Shown piece by piece: positions 44,578-55,825 of a DNA stretch of 64,000 nt. The notes under the pieces are model-generated. The model saw only the letters and a list, made by a program, of their open reading frames with translations. It searched no databases and was not told the origin of the DNA. A program made the position numbers and the translations under genes. Origin of the DNA: Haematococcus lacustris (lineage: Eukaryota; Chlorophyta; Chlorophyceae; Chlamydomonadales; Haematococcaceae); NCBI GenBank assembly GCA_030144725.1, contig JASKMD010000029.1:6619538-6683537 (forward strand), read 5' to 3'. Position 1 is the stretch's first letter. Every line of letters begins with the position of its first letter.

Positions 44578-45299
44578 TTTACGTCAGGAAAACGCTCGCA
44601 TCGGAATAGGCTTGGGCGGACTCTGCACTTAACCTTGATTACTCGCTGGCTAGATAACCAGGGTACGCCTGTCAGACCGGAGGCCGAGTGCCGGTTTAAA
44701 CTAGTAAAGATCACGCACTAGTGCTTTTGCATGAGCATTACGTCAAATGCTTAGCTACGACCTTGTCACATGGCGGAGACACATCTGGTCACCCCCGCCA
44801 CTGGCCGCACCCCCATGGCTCAAGAGATAACAACTTACTCATTTCTGCACGGATGAGGCCGCCGGTTGGTGCGATGAGCTGCTAATAACTTGACTAGTGT
44901 GCAGCCAGCCCCAACGGTTTGCCGGGTGGGTGGCCCCTTACCTGCGACGTGTTCTTGAGCCTCGCAAGCAAACTCAGCGACTGCTATAGGCAGCCTGGAC
45001 CGAGCGCATCGTAAATTTCGCATCTGGATTGGACATTGCAATTTCTTAGGTAAGCACGCAACAGTGCTGCTGCGTCCCAGTACGCATCGAGACCTTCTCC
45101 CAAGCTGGGTTCGTGACCGATACGGCGGGTTGCCGCTGAACCTGCCGCCAGGTGCAAGTTGCGGAATTGCAGGTTGCAGACGATGCTCAATGCATTAAGG
45201 CCTGTGGCTCCCGAGCAACCACGTGCAGCACAAAACAGTAAATAACATTCAGAAACTGAGCTGTGATTGTGGTTGCCGCTGTGCAGGCCAGTGAAAGCC
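44578..45299. promoter_or_regulatory. Divergent spacer between TMEM135-like gene and coiled-coil ORF
   Basis: 722 bases between two divergent starts; presumed promoters. No other feature is supported. Confidence 0.4.
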
Positions 45300-46037
45300 A
45301 TGGGTAACAAGAAAAGGGGAGTGAAGGCTAGTTGTGCCAGTCTGCAGAAAGCGAGGGAGGTTGTGGCACAGCTCAGGGCTGCTAAGGCCGAGGCTAATGC
45401 CCAGGCTGTTGCCGCAGAGGCCGAGGCCCAGGAACAGGCTTGTGCTTGCGAGAGTGGGGCGCAAGCAGAGGCTGTTACTGCTGAGGCCGAGGCTGAGGCC
45501 CAGGCTGATGCTGGTGCTGATGAGGCTGAGGCGCAGTTACTCCAGCTGCAGGCAGCCCTGCAACACAGGGAGCAGCAGCTTGCTGAAAACCAGCGCTTGC
45601 AGGCTCTACAACAACAGATTCATGACCTCCAGCGGGGTGAGCTTCAGCGCAAGGAGCAGCAGCTGGCTGACTTGGTGGCGCAGCAGCAGGCAGCTCTGCT
45701 ACAGTGGGAGCAGCAGTTAATTGAGCAACAGCAGCAGCTGCAGCAGCAGCAGGCGGACCTGTGCCGGAGGGAGCAAGATCTGACTGAGCGGCATCACCAG
45801 CTGCAGCAGCAGCAGGCGGACCTGCGCCGGAGGGAGAAGGATCTGGTTGACCGGCAGCACCAGCTGCAGCAACAGCAGGCAGACCTGCACTCAAGGGAGC
45901 AGCAGCTAACTGAGCAGCGCCTGCTGACTGAGCAGCAAGCTCGCATCCAGTCATTGCAGCAGCAGCTTCACAAGCTGCCGCAACAGCTCGAGGCCCAAAA
46001 TGTGGCTGCAGTGTTAGTCCAGATGAGCAGATGTTAG
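45300..46037 (+). CDS. Gln-rich coiled-coil protein (N-terminal ORF)
   Basis: ATG at 45300 (MGNKKRGVKASCASLQKARE), 245 residues without an intron. After an Ala/Glu-rich region the protein is a long coiled coil with a repeated unit of about 24 residues, QQQQADLCRREQDL, QQQQADLRRREKDL, QQQQADLHSREQQL. No family is recognised. The frame stops at 46037, but the next frame (46034-46546) continues as another coding-like stretch, and removal of 20 bases at 46011-46030 would fuse them. So this may be the front half of a larger gene, possibly of a mobile element. Confidence 0.5.
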   Translation: MGNKKRGVKASCASLQKAREVVAQLRAAKAEANAQAVAAEAEAQEQACACESGAQAEAVTAEAEAEAQADAGADEAEAQLLQLQAALQHREQQLAENQRLQALQQQIHDLQRGELQRKEQQLADLVAQQQAALLQWEQQLIEQQQQLQQQQADLCRREQDLTERHHQLQQQQADLRRREKDLVDRQHQLQQQQADLHSREQQLTEQRLLTEQQARIQSLQQQLHKLPQQLEAQNVAAVLVQMSRC

Positions 46038-46546
46038 TCCATTCTGAACTGGTGGGGAAAGTGTGTGGGGCTGTTGTGCTGACAGATTGGGCTAACGAGC
46101 AGTTTGCTGTGCCATGCCATGCACAAAACACGAGTGCCAGCCACAGGCTTCGTGGCCACATCATGCTTCGGCACTACCTGGTGCTGGACGACGCTAGGCA
46201 AGCAACTGTATGTTGCATGCCTGAGGCTGATGTGGAGCGCATGCATGATGATGTGGAGGGGTGTTGGGCGATGCATCGCATGGTGTTCACACCTGACAGG
46301 GAGCAGCCTCAATGGGCCATGGCTGCTTGTGCATGCAGCACGTGCACGAGTGTGCCATGCCTGCCCATGCTTCAAGACATTGTGAAGGAGGTGAGGGATG
46401 ACAGAGAATGTTATGCATTGTTGATGCGCTTCCACCCCGATTTGATGCATGATGAGGTGGGCCAGGGCAAACTGACCAACACACACTGTCCACAATACTG
46501 CAAGCACAAGAGGTTGAGGAGGCCCGTGGGACGTAGGGCATTGTGA
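46031..46546 (+). CDS. Unidentified ORF continuing the coiled-coil ORF in another frame
   Basis: The frame reads LVHSELVGKVCGAVVLTDWA, RLRGHIMLRHYLVLDDARQA, MVFTPDREQPQWAMAACACS, CLPMLQDIVKEVRDDRECYA and ends KHKRLRRPVGRRAL. The spaced cysteines (ACACSTCTSVPC) resemble a small zinc-binding site such as SWIM, without certainty. It could be the C-terminal part of the upstream coiled-coil protein; see the 20-base segment. Confidence 0.4.
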   Translation: MLVHSELVGKVCGAVVLTDWANEQFAVPCHAQNTSASHRLRGHIMLRHYLVLDDARQATVCCMPEADVERMHDDVEGCWAMHRMVFTPDREQPQWAMAACACSTCTSVPCLPMLQDIVKEVRDDRECYALLMRFHPDLMHDEVGQGKLTNTHCPQYCKHKRLRRPVGRRAL

Positions 46547-47889
46547 GGAGCTGGAGTGAGGAGCTGGAGTTTGAGTATGAGGCGGAAGGTTGATGTGGCT
46601 GGGTGTAAGGTGCGCGGGGGTTCAATCTGGAGGATGAAAAACGGCCCACACTGGTTGGCAGCGTACTAGTGGCCAAAACTGTGACTGGTGCAAAGTGTAC
46701 GAGAGTCCACTTTTGTTGCGTTGGAATAGGTGCTCGCGAGATGTTAGTGGTGCACATCCGGTGCATTATATACCCACGTAACAACTTTGGTGCAAGGTGC
46801 ACGGCCCACAAAGGAGGGCATCGCGTTTCTGGACAACAAACACGTTGGGAGTCCACTATATCATACAATTGAAGTTGTGAGTCCATCATCTGACGTCCTG
46901 GTTAGACAGATAAGTGGACAGCAGAAAAGCTCAAGTACAGGGGAATTTAGCATGGGGTAACGTGACACAAGTTGCACCCTATTCTCGTGTAGGGACAGGC
47001 CACAAGCACAATATGCACTCTCAAACATGTCATCAGTACACTGTCCAGGGGGTCATGCGCCCGAAAAGGTTGAGCCCGCTGAGCCCCAATAAGCAGGCAA
47101 GTCCCGGCACAGCACGACCCGACCCTCGCCCGCCCCGGCACAGGTGCACATCAGCCCGAGCAGCCCGCTAGCATCGCACTGGTGAGCTGCACCGCCCTGC
47201 ACAAGAGTCGCTGTAAAACTCTTAATCAGGTCCCACAAAGTCTCTTTGGCAAAATGTACCGTGAGCCATTTGATGCCGCGCTTACACAGCCTGGATCAGC
47301 GAGCCTTTCCGATATGCCTACTGCATCAACGGGCCTGCACAGCCTGGACGCCCACAAACCCTTGCCAAGTGTCCAGCTGGCAAGGTTACTGTAGATGGAT
47401 GCGGCGCTCTTTTTTAAGCGGGTGCTGGTAGGTACGGTACACAACAGCGCTCGCGCGAGGGCCGGCGGTTATGTCGGTTAACCGGGTGGCTCGCATCTCG
47501 CATCGGGCTGCCGCAGCTCGCTCGCAACATGCCTAAGCGTTGCAATGGCCCTACTCCTCCACCACATCAAAGCATATACTACGAGCTGCAGGCAGCATGT
47601 CCGAAGGAATTGTTTTTCTGGTCTCTCCTTCGACGACATTATTGAGAGGGCTGATGAACGACGAGAGCTTCCTATGCTTTCTTTTGCTTCCCTATGCTTC
47701 CCTTTGCTGTCCTATGCTTTCCGATCCTTCCTATTCTTACTACGAAAACTGCGTCGGCCCATCGCTAGTTATGGCCGCCAGTCTGCATCATTTGTGCCGC
47801 TGATGAACGTTGGTGGTAGCTTGGAGGAAAAAGGAACAACCTCATCTACTTTCGCAGCCTAGTGAGCGCGAGATGATGGGGTAATTTAG
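46547..47889. other. Unassigned region
   Basis: No supported gene. A minus-strand stretch near 47270-47170 (TVHFAKETLWDL) and a plus-strand stretch near 49670 (VTVHFFEPFYLTLWDL) show weak mutual similarity and may be remnants of one element. Confidence 0.3.
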
Positions 47890-49180
47890 ACATGAGCATG
47901 GTAGGTATGGGCGCGTTTCCAATGCACGGAGAGAAAGAGAAAAGAGATCGGAGAGAGAACGAGAAAAAGAGAGAAAGAGAAAGAGAACAAGAGATCGCCG
48001 CCAGCCCATGTCCCTCTAACTGCCGCCAACGGTCCGGATCTCTTTTCTCCCGTTTCCAATGCGCGGAGATAGAGACGAATAATTCTCCTAGAGTGAGCTC
48101 CATTTCATCTCTTTTTCTCCGCTAGGGTCCTCCAGGCCGACCCCCCCAGAAGAAAAAGAGATGTGACCGAGAGATGTGACCTTTTGCACCGGAGCCGCAG
48201 CGAGAGCTGGGTTAAGCTGGGCTGTTTCTCCAGGGCATCGCTGTTTGACGTCCCGTTGCCAATGTCCCGTTGCCGCTTCTGCGTCGCCACCTAAGCCGCA
48301 GGAGCTGATGAAGAGGACAAATGCCCAGGAGATGGTCCTCGTCCGTATTGTTGCTGAGGGCGCATCAGCTGAGGCCGCATCAGCTGTTTAACGAGCACCG
48401 CAATTTCAACGCGGAGCAGTGCCATAGAGAGTTGTAGCCCCCCGGAGCATACTTAGCTAGTCCCGCTAGTGCGGAGAGTGCTTGACTAGTTAGCCTGATA
48501 AGCCCCGCAGCCTGACTTGCACAACTGCACTGACTTGCACGACTGACTTGCACGGCGCACTTTGTGCACTTGCGCCTGCGATGCTTGACCCCATCATCCC
48601 AGCCACCATCCCAGCTAACGGGACAATTGCGTCCTTGTTCCCATACCATATGAAAAGATCGCCCCCAGAGCTACAGCCAACCCCCAAAGCTACAGCCGAC
48701 CAGCCATGGCATGCTCCAAGCACATTTACATCATAGTGAAACACCAGCCGAGCACTGTAGCTCTGCGTGTAGCTTTGGTTCGCGGGAAGGCTGCGTGTGT
48801 GCATTGGTTCGAACATTGGGGTCGCGGTTGCTTCGCCTTCCATCGCGACTGCGGAGCGAGACCTGGCGGTCGTGTTAAACATTTGTTAAACATTCTCCCT
48901 TTGTTTAACTTGTTAAACTTGTTTAACAAACCGGGTCAGTCGGGCTGCCTCTACTTCCGCTGTAACCGCTGCTGCTGCTGCTATCCATGTTGCTGGGCAG
49001 CTCGTGTGTAGATCAATGAAGGCGTAGGCGGCGGCTGGAAAGTGGACTTCCATGCATCTCTTTTCTCTTTTCTCCGTCCATTGGAAACGCGTTTGAATTC
49101 ATGCACATGGGCGATCTCTTTTCTCTTTTCTCCGTCCATTGGAAACGCGCCGTATGTATATACATGAGCATGGTAGGTAT
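47890..49180. mobile_element. Candidate nonautonomous DNA element with inverted repeats and flanking direct repeat
   Basis: A 19-base direct repeat acatgagcatggtaggtat occurs at 47890-47908 and 49162-49180. Just inside it are inverted repeats of about 42 bases: GCGCGTTTCCAATG-ACGGAGA then AAGAGAAAAGAGATCG at 47911-47955, and its reverse complement at 49110-49151. A second, weaker pair of the same motif lies inside, at about 48030-48072 and 49054-49090. The interior of about 1.15 kb has no recognisable transposase. A TnpA-dependent or MITE-like element is inferred; 19 bases is long for a target-site duplication. Confidence 0.5.
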
Positions 49181-50153
49181 CCTAAGAATAACGCTACCAA
49201 AAGTATACGAGATTCTCGGGGCACACCGTTTGCATCTCTACAGGAGGTCAGCACGGCGTTTGATGCACTTCCTGCCCAAAAATAAGGTTTCTACGTACTG
49301 TGATTTTAAGAGCTTCCCAACCTGCGCAGGGCCGCTTTAATACACTGCAATAGCTTCCCGTGGGAGCTATGAGCATACTTCAACGCTAGGGCGCAAAAAC
49401 AAGTCGAATACGTAGCAGCAACAAGCAGCAAATCGACCTCAAAAACAGCACTGCAGATTTGCATGCCAGCACCCCATCACGCACGCCAACCGACCGACTA
49501 GTGACCGCACTACCGTCAGGGTGCAAGGAATCACTGGTGCAAGGATACCGCGGAGTGGGGCAATGTTGACTTTAGCCCGTCCCTCGCAGGCCAAGCTGCG
49601 GAGCACCACGTCGCAGCGGGGCGTCGCGGTTTGACCTCTTGGAGTGCAGTATACGCGACAAAAAGTGACGGTACATTTTTTCGAGCCATTTTACCTGACC
49701 TTGTGGGACCTGACTCTTAATGACCAGTCAAATTTCATTAGGGGTGCGGCCAATGGCGGGGGTGACGTACATGTCTTTCAAAGTGCACGATGGTGGCCAC
49801 CTCCCAGTATTATCCACTGCTATCGTAAGTATGCAACAACATAGGGTTTGTGAAGTTAGTTTAACATCAGCAGTATCACGGCTGAGCAATACTGACAGCA
49901 ATCAGGAAGGCAGGATGGGTGTCCCCAGCTGAGGTGATCACATACCGCAAAGACCGTATTATGTACTATATTACACACGTGTGATTACACTCGAATGCCA
50001 ATCTATGTATGCCCACCACAATATGTTTCAACCACATGCTTCAACCACGACACAACTAGTGCATCACTCATAGCTTTGTGTCACTGCACAGCCAATTCCA
50101 CTGAGTAGATCCATCCTTGACCTGACCAGACCTGACCTGATCACATCGGCATT
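49181..50153. other. Spacer downstream of SDR1
   Basis: 3' flank of the SDR1 gene and spacer. No gene is supported. Confidence 0.4.
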
Positions 50154-53100
50154 TCAAGCTGCCACTGCCATGGGGCGCTGCACATTGCTCTTGTCCGTTA
50201 TGCTGCGGATATTGCCCTTGAGGGATGCAGCTCCTCGGGACTCGTCTGGGTGTCGGGGCACAGGAGGCATCGCCTTGCTGCCGACAGTATTCTCCAACAC
50301 CTTCACCGTCTCCTCAAACAACCTGTGAACCATGAAGCACAGACCGTTGTGTTTGCCAACCCATCATGGTCAAAGTGGGAAGCCATCATGCTGCATGGCA
50401 GCAAACAGTATACCCACCTCCAGCAAGACACAGGGTTGCGAGCCGCCTTGGTCCCGGGTTGGCGCTCTGTAGCGTGCCACTGCAGAAAGACGAGCAGGCA
50501 GAGCAGATCAACACCACACTAAAAAGTGAGACCAAGCAATTGTGCTCATCTCACGACCGGGTTACTTAAGGTACACTGGCAATTACACCAGTGGAGTGTG
50601 CAGGGCTGCTGCCAGCTGCCACTCACAGCGCCAGCCCAGTTTGGTCCATAGTAACCAAACCCCTTGCCTGCAGAGCATGCACCAGATAGGGTCAGTGTGA
50701 CTGCTGCTCAGGTTAGTGCCCCACGCCATGAAGCCTGGGTGGCAGCAGCTGACTAACAGCAGCACGCTAGTTTGGGTCAGCCATCAACAGGTACATTGGA
50801 CCATCAGCGAGTGCACTGACCTATTGCCTAACCCTGCGACACCCATCACGGCGCAGCATACCCAACACAAAGCAGATCAGCAGCTATGCTAACACCACTG
50901 TGAGGTCACGCTTGCAGCCATCAAGTCATGGACCTACCAGTCAGGCTGGGGTCGGTGGCTGTGAACAGCGTGGACCAGGCTCCTGCGAACACACGTTCAC
51001 ACATCACGACTCCACTGCTTGCATGTCTAACTATCATCCACCACTTGCACTTCTCCTTCCTCCCATTTTAACACTGCTCTGCCCCTCCTATACATCATTC
51101 TATGTCGTTCTTTTCTCAAACTCTTGCTGTATCATTATTTCGCATATACCCTGATACCCACTCACCATGGTACTGGTTCTGGCCCAGAAGCTTGCCCATG
51201 GCCGACACCTGCCTGCAGATCATCAAGAAGAGGCATGCAGCAAGCGAGCTCACAACATACTGCTCAGGTAGCCTGAGGCTGCTGCTACCACCACACCACA
51301 GAACCCACAACAGAGCAACCCGCACCAGACCTGTTTGACCTATCACTACACAGCAATCACACGCATTGCACACCATCGCCTTGTTGCAATGCTCACCATG
51401 CACTCAAGTAATGCTTCCTGTCCATTTTGTCGTGACCTGGGGTGTTGACGAGACCTGCAATCAGCCACAAGCACCGAGCATGTCTACCACATCAATACTA
51501 GCCAATGCAAGACCTTTGGCTGGCCAATCTGCTGTGATTGTTCCTACACCCCTGCCTGCCCACCCACCCACTTGCTCACCCACCCACCCGCCTGCCCACC
51601 TGCCCACCCACTCACCTGGCTGGACAGCAAACACATCAATGTCACGGTGCCTGAGGCGCGCCGCCAGCTCTCGGGCAAACATGATCTGCATCAACACAGG
51701 CCCAGGTGTGAGGACTCACGGCCAAAGCAGCAGGCCAAGTCATGTGCGGTGAAGCAGGCTGTCAGTCATTGTTCAACAGTGCGATATGCAGCAGCACGTA
51801 CACATGGCACTGCATAACATCCACTGACCTGCATGCTGCTGTCTGACTCTGTGCAACAGCAGGCTTTACAGCAGCAGCAGGGCCTACTACCCTGTCCCTG
51901 CCCTGCAGGCCTCATTGCTGTGGACTTCTGCCCCTCACTTCATAGGCCTTGGATGTTCCATACGCCACTGGGCCACTCTCCTTCAGCGTATCGCCCCTGC
52001 GGCAAGCGTCGAGCAAGGCAGGTCTATGAAAGCGACAGGGAGAAGCAGCCCCACTAGCCAGCCTTCAGTCCCCGCCCAGGGTCCCAGCTCCTTATGCCCC
52101 ATTGGCATTCTGGCACTTCACCTATGCCTGATGTACACTGCAACTGGCACCGTATGCTTTGCCAGTCTTAACAGAGTGTACCACATAGCTGCTCTGTACC
52201 CATGGCTGGCATGGCAGTGCAGCCATCGCATTCCTGATCATCCTGGTAAGCTGACACTACCTCTACCTCAACCTCAACCTCCTCCCAGTCTGCCCTCCTC
52301 TTGCCGCCCTCACTTGATGTTCTTGAAGCTTGCCTCCACCTGGGCAAGGGGCCACTCTCCCTCGCTGGACATGAACACAATGCGCGATTTAGCCGTCATT
52401 TGGTCCAGCAGCCCCAGGGTCAACTGCAGGCAGCCACAAAGACAACCATCATGAGTGGTCTATAGCATGACAGTGGAGTTGGAGGCAGCACAGTAGCATA
52501 CAATCTGTGCCGCCTTCGAAGCCTTCAGAGGCCCACCCACATTGCTTGCCCTAACCCATCACTGCCTCTCTAATGTTGGTTGTTTACCTGTTTGAGCAGG
52601 TTGTAAGCCTTTCAAGCATGAAGTTGTTTGCTTTGATAAGTCGCCTAGTGGTTTAGTGGGAAAGAGTGCCGCCGGAGTGGGGCCTGTAGTCATCAAGGGT
52701 GCAACCGAGGATGCTTCAACTTGATTGGAGCGGCTGAGTGAGATTACCCATAGACGAACAAGTTGTTTCTTGTTGAATGAGTTGAATGTGTAGCCTTCAG
52801 CATCGTCAAATGCCTAATGCCTGTAACGCTGCAGTTTTGTTTGACTGTGTACCCATCCCCATCACTAAAGACCCCTTGTGGAACACATTTGTTTAGCCTC
52901 CACATTTTAAAATCTTATGGTGCACATATGATAAAACAGGTCTGTTGAAATGTAGACCAACTACTTGTGGCAGAGAATGCAGCTTATGGGCCTTGGCAAC
53001 TTGACCTCATGCCACTGCAGCTGTGGACCACTGACCAGGGCACTGGCAAAGTGGTTGATGGCCATCGTTTGCTCCAGTCCATCCTCCGTCTGCAGCCAGG

Positions 53101-54257
53101 CATCATCGCATGGTGCTGCCGACACCGCATACGGATAGGCTGTTCAACAAGGCTGGCACCATGGCCTAAAGCAGGCATGCAGGCATTGATGACTAAGAAG
53201 AGATGGCATCAGGGCTAGGCTGTAACTGGTGAAACCAAACTACATGCTGGGTTGGTCAGGCCTACCCACCCTAAGCCTAATTCTCACCCTCACCCCCTGA
53301 GCCACAGGACCTGGTGCAAAGCAACCAGCCTAGCTGCTTGCATGGCAGTACATTCCTAGGCGTGCAGGAAGCTGAGACTACTGACCAGGCGGAAGGGCCC
53401 AGGGAAAAACACGCCCGCGTTGTTGATCAGGATGTCAATCTTCACTCCTTGTAGCTTGGCAATGAGCGCCTGCACTTGGCTGCGGCAGACCCACCAACAT
53501 GCGCACGACATGATAACAATATGAGCAAAACAAGGGTGGCTAGCTTAAAAAGAAAGAAAGAAAGACTCTGCCCTCGCCATTGGGCGTGCATTAAGGGAGA
53601 AGAGTAGCCTCGGGCCGTGCCCTTGCTACCCTCCAACTGGTGGCTAGCCTGATACATTCTTGCACCAGGCAGGGCCATGAGAACAGCCAAGATAATCCCT
53701 GGCCAGTCACTTGACTGGCTATGCAATTGAAAGGCTTACCGATATTTATGGGGGCTTTTTTTGAATTTGTTCGAGTCTTTTGGTTACATGCATGAAGCAA
53801 CAGGCTTTCGGTGCAGATTGTTATGTGTTACACGGAATGGTGTCACTGGTGCCTACACAGGGAGACAGCAGAGGTGCCATGGCGTGCCTCTACACTTTTG
53901 CTGAGACTGGACTTGGGCGCATAGGGCTTATAGCTCCGGAGGTAGTCAAGCCACTACCAGGTCAGTACATTGAGTACAGACTTCTGAAGGAGAGAGTATT
54001 GGGTGCAGGCTGCAGCAATCAGTGCTCTGGCCAGCCACCCAAGCGCAGCTGGCTGTGGCCCATGTGCCACACACCTCATTGACTCAAGGTCCGTGTGCAA
54101 GAGGTGGAGCTTGACTGGCCCCAACTCCTTGGTGATCTTCTCCAGTGCGTCCTGGCCTTTCTCCATGTTGCGCACCACCATGTACACCTGCAGTAGCCGG
54201 GGTGTACAGGCAGGCAGGCAGGCAGTGGGTGCTGCCTCAAGTCCAGTGGCTGCTGGG

Positions 54258-54294
<37 letters not shown>

Positions 54295-54803
54295 ACTCTT
54301 GCTGCTGCTGCTGCTGCTCTTGCTGCTGCCGCCTTGCATCACCTCCGCTCCATTCTCTGCCAGCTTGCGGGTGGCCTCATACCCAATGCCGCTGTTGGCG
54401 CCTGTCACCACTGCCACCTTGCCTGCAGGTAAGCGGTCAGAGGGCAGGGCGTTCGGTCGCCCAGGAGACGAAACCCTGGCTGGACACCTGCTGCCGCTTC
54501 CCGCCGTCCCGCGACCTCGGCCGGCCAGGCAATGGACAGGGTTAGCCATTGCCAAACCGCAGCGGGGCCGGAGAGGCAGCGCCCACTAGCGCTCACAACG
54601 GCTTGAGTTCGCAGCCCAGCTCACACCACGTCAGTGTTCGCTGTCAGGGGCGTGGCGCCCCGCGTTGCGCCGCGGACCAGGCGCGAGTACGCACCTTGCA
54701 GGCTTGGGATCTTGGAAGGCGTCCAGCCCACCAGTATGTCGTCCACTAGCCATTGCTCGGCGGCGTCTATCTTGTTTACTGCCCATTGCCATAGACTCGA
54801 CAT
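50154..54803 (-). CDS. Short-chain dehydrogenase/reductase 1 (319 aa)
   Basis: Eleven exons: 54803-54695, 54422-54343, 54187-54075, 53479-53386, 53089-53036, 52423-52314, 51996-51939, 51685-51616, 50667-50627, 50479-50418, 50322-50154. After an N-terminal helix (MSSLWQWAVNKIDAAEQWLV) the classical SDR signature follows: KVAVVTGANSGIG (nucleotide-binding TGxxxGIG), DILINNAG, SRIVFMSSEGEW (catalytic Ser), VAYGTSK (catalytic Tyr-xxx-Lys) and DIDVFAVQPG. It probably uses NAD(P)H to reduce or oxidise a carbonyl/alcohol. The WWOX/retinol dehydrogenase/TIC32 branch looks closest, but the substrate cannot be read. Paralog of the gene at 59539-64000; the first 600 bases are almost identical between them. 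Confidence 0.88.
52640..52792 (+). mobile_element. tRNA-derived SINE (copy 1)
   Basis: Begins with an A-box-like tggtttagtggg (consensus TRGYNNARNGG), then a degenerate B box gggtgcaaccga, then the family tail gatgcttcaacttgattgga, gagattaccca and cttgttgaatgag. Lies in intron 5 of SDR1. Confidence 0.65.
54258..54330. repeat. (CTG)n tract in SDR1 intron 2
   Basis: Two CTG runs separated by CTACTCTTG. The paralogous intron at 63608-63642 has a shorter run in the same place, showing length change since duplication. Confidence 0.9.
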
Positions 54804-55825
54804 TGCTGCGCTCTGTTAGTTTTGCCCGCGTGCGACTGACTGTAGTGTACAGCAAGGTGCCACTGCAACGCCGGTCCGTGTGCGTCACAGGTGGCCATGC
54901 GTCCCACTTTTGTTATCCCACATGTGCGTGGCCAGTGTGCGCGTGGTCTGGTATGACCTGGTCATCGATGGCAGCTGACCTACACAGCAATGAGTTGTCA
55001 AGACGTCACGGCAAGTCGCGCTGGGACGTCGTGCGAGTTCCTTCGTGGCTCACTCAGGCCTCGAGTTACATTTGTTCAGCCACTTGGCAGCACCAAATCC
55101 CGCTTCCATCCCTTCCAATCACTACCAGTAGCTGTTGTAGCATCACCACCTGTAACTGTTGTAGCAGCAGCTACCACCTGCACCGTCAATAGCTCTGCTG
55201 TCCTTTGACCTAGCTATGGCCTTCTGCATTAACCACACGAGCCATGAAATTCCCATGAGCAACGCCGGCTCCATGACTGGCTAGGCACAGCATCGCGTTT
55301 GGTGTGCCACCAGCTCCAACTGTCACCAGGCATAGCGACCATGCCATCACATTACAAAGCACGGCATGTCTTCCTTAATGCCTGGTGTGGAGTACAACTC
55401 ACTGACGAGGTTCACCCAGTGATGCATGTGCCTATCCTGCTTGATGCTGAGATATGTACACAGGCCCGCATGTCAAAGTCAGGTGCTGGGGGTTTGCACT
55501 GTGTGGCCTGAGCCCTGGCAGCCCCAGCAGCTCTGTCCATGGCAGCACTGGGCACTGGAACAGGGCCTTCACCACAGGAGCCTTGGCCAAGCCCTGAATC
55601 TCGACCCTTTTGGCATGCAGCCTGGCCACCCTGCAGTGGCCCACCATGGTCGCCCGGCAATGGGTGGCCCCTGGGGCTTGCGCCCTGGCCTGAGGGTCCA
55701 GGCGTCTAGGCAATAGGAAGGGCACCAGGGGGGCAAGGGTGGGTACCCGGCCTGCTGCCTGTGCTGCTGGTGGGGTGCAGCCAGGCAGGGCTGCAGCCAG
55801 CCCAGGTTCATCGACCTTGCACATC
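54804..55825. other. Spacer upstream of SDR1, 3' side of SPT2
   Basis: Promoter side of SDR1 and 3' UTR of SPT2. A minus-strand frame at 55824-55432 begins right at the SPT2 stop and looks like readthrough, not a gene. Confidence 0.45.

Noticed and set aside
55432..55824. 130-residue minus-strand ORF after SPT2
   Set aside because: Begins four bases from the SPT2 stop, has no recognisable motif and no splice support; most likely 3' UTR.
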